Source of the DNA: Paranoxybacillus vitaminiphilus
GTDB lineage: Bacteria > Bacillota > Bacilli > Bacillales > Anoxybacillaceae
DNA: 64,000 nucleotides
Direction: 5' to 3'
NCBI RefSeq assembly: GCF_003259935.1
Contig: NZ_QLMH01000005.1
Coordinates: 62,001-126,000 of the forward strand
Part shown: one piece after another, positions 63,655 to 64,000 of the stretch
How positions within the stretch are numbered: position 1 is the first letter of the stretch
Layout of the letters: each line of letters begins with the position of its first letter
The notes under the pieces: model-generated
The model's input: the letters and a program-made list of their open reading frames with translations, nothing else
Told to the model about the DNA's origin: nothing
The model's database searches: none
Program-made: the position numbers and the translations under genes

Positions 63655-64000
63655 ATGGAAATTCGCAATTACATAACAAGACAAGCAGCTTTCGCACATG
63701 AACAACCAATCGTATTAAAAAATGGTGAAACGTATGAGGCAACGATAAAGGAAAAAATGAACGCCAATGAAGCGATAGTGAATATAAAAGGAACGGATAT
63801 TCGTGTTCAAGTAGAAGGGGAATTGCCTCAAGAAGAACGTGTGATGATAGAGGTAAAAGCCCAACAAGGCGATGTTCCGGTAGTGAAAGTGATCCCGCAG
63901 TCTCAGACGGCAGCGAAGCCGCAAACGAATGATGTCACAACCATTTTAACGAAACTTGGGGCAGGGGAAAATGTGCCGGTCGAGTTAAAGCAAGCGGGAC
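63655..64000 (+). CDS. Partial gene under a sigma-D promoter, probable flagellar-region protein
   Basis: ATG 63655 follows GGGGAGTG. At least 115 codons run off the window end. The product starts MEIRNYITRQAAFAHEQPIV and contains a beta-rich stretch (IVNIKGTDIRVQVEGELPQE). It is not YvyF, which carries zinc-binding cysteines; the sequence shows no cysteine. The family is not recognised with confidence. A sigma-D promoter and the comF-to-flagellar gene order suggest a motility role, for example a FliK-like or hook-associated accessory protein. Confidence 0.7.
   Translation, partial: MEIRNYITRQAAFAHEQPIVLKNGETYEATIKEKMNANEAIVNIKGTDIRVQVEGELPQEERVMIEVKAQQGDVPVVKVIPQSQTAAKPQTNDVTTILTKLGAGENVPVELKQAG

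Overview
The window reads as a Gram-positive Bacillaceae chromosome, with low to moderate GC, strong AGGAGG-type ribosome binding sites and frequent TTG/GTG starts. The block from 54.9 to 64 kb has the Bacillus order tagO, an LCP ligase gene, yvyE, degS, degU, degV, comFA, comFC and then a flagellar-type promoter. The combination of S-layer-homology (SLH) proteins with csaB suggests the Anoxybacillus/Geobacillus-like side of the family, but the genus cannot be fixed from the sequence alone. No rRNA, tRNA, CRISPR array or intact insertion sequence was seen.

Layout. 0-9.4 kb is an accessory zone: IS21 and IS3 remnants, an MqsR/MqsA-Panacea toxin-antitoxin locus whose toxin carries a nonsense codon, an SLH 5'-nucleotidase, a decayed pyruvate-kinase-like gene, a fused MNT-HEPN module and a secreted protein made of 28-residue repeats. 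9.7-13.2 kb is a ykcB-ykcC-gtrA glycosyl-transfer operon. 14-15.1 kb is a fatty acid desaturase. 15.6-16.8 kb is an exported polysaccharide deacetylase.

17.6-49.8 kb is a cell-surface island. It holds eight SLH proteins (a ninth is the 5'-nucleotidase at 2.7 kb): a giant lamin-tail/phosphoesterase, a DUF5050-type propeller, a GATase-like protein, an HtrA-like protease with a propeller, a small unknown, a subtilisin, a phosphodiester glycosidase and an amidase. Interspersed are a Doc/AbrB-type toxin-antitoxin pair, an alpha/beta-hydrolase fused to a SARP-like regulator, a large glucosaminidase, galU, and an HlyD-like/Yip1 pair. At 50-54.7 kb a tightly overlapping operon (csaB, a GT4 glycosyltransferase, pssD-like, pssE-like, murJ-like) probably makes, pyruvylates and exports the secondary cell-wall polysaccharide that SLH domains bind. 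The surface proteins and their anchor therefore sit side by side, at the place where B. subtilis carries its gtaB-lytABC-tua-tagO wall genes.

Non-coding structure is rich. About eight copies of a roughly 100-bp nested palindrome lie at gene ends between 25 and 61 kb. Five copies of a roughly 60-bp hairpin resembling an IS200/IS605 right end lie between 7.8 and 36 kb. Two near-identical terminators flank the giant SLH gene. Two promoters (7.97 and 9.65 kb) share the same 11-bp-period direct repeats at the same distance from the -10. Most notable is the 27.5-27.8 kb region: two inverted sites, each CATTACA-N4-CATTACA (the geometry SARP regulators bind), lie between the SLH/DUF5050 gene and a 25-codon ORF with a very strong ribosome binding site, next to the gene for the hydrolase-SARP fusion. 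This looks like a small, undescribed regulatory unit.
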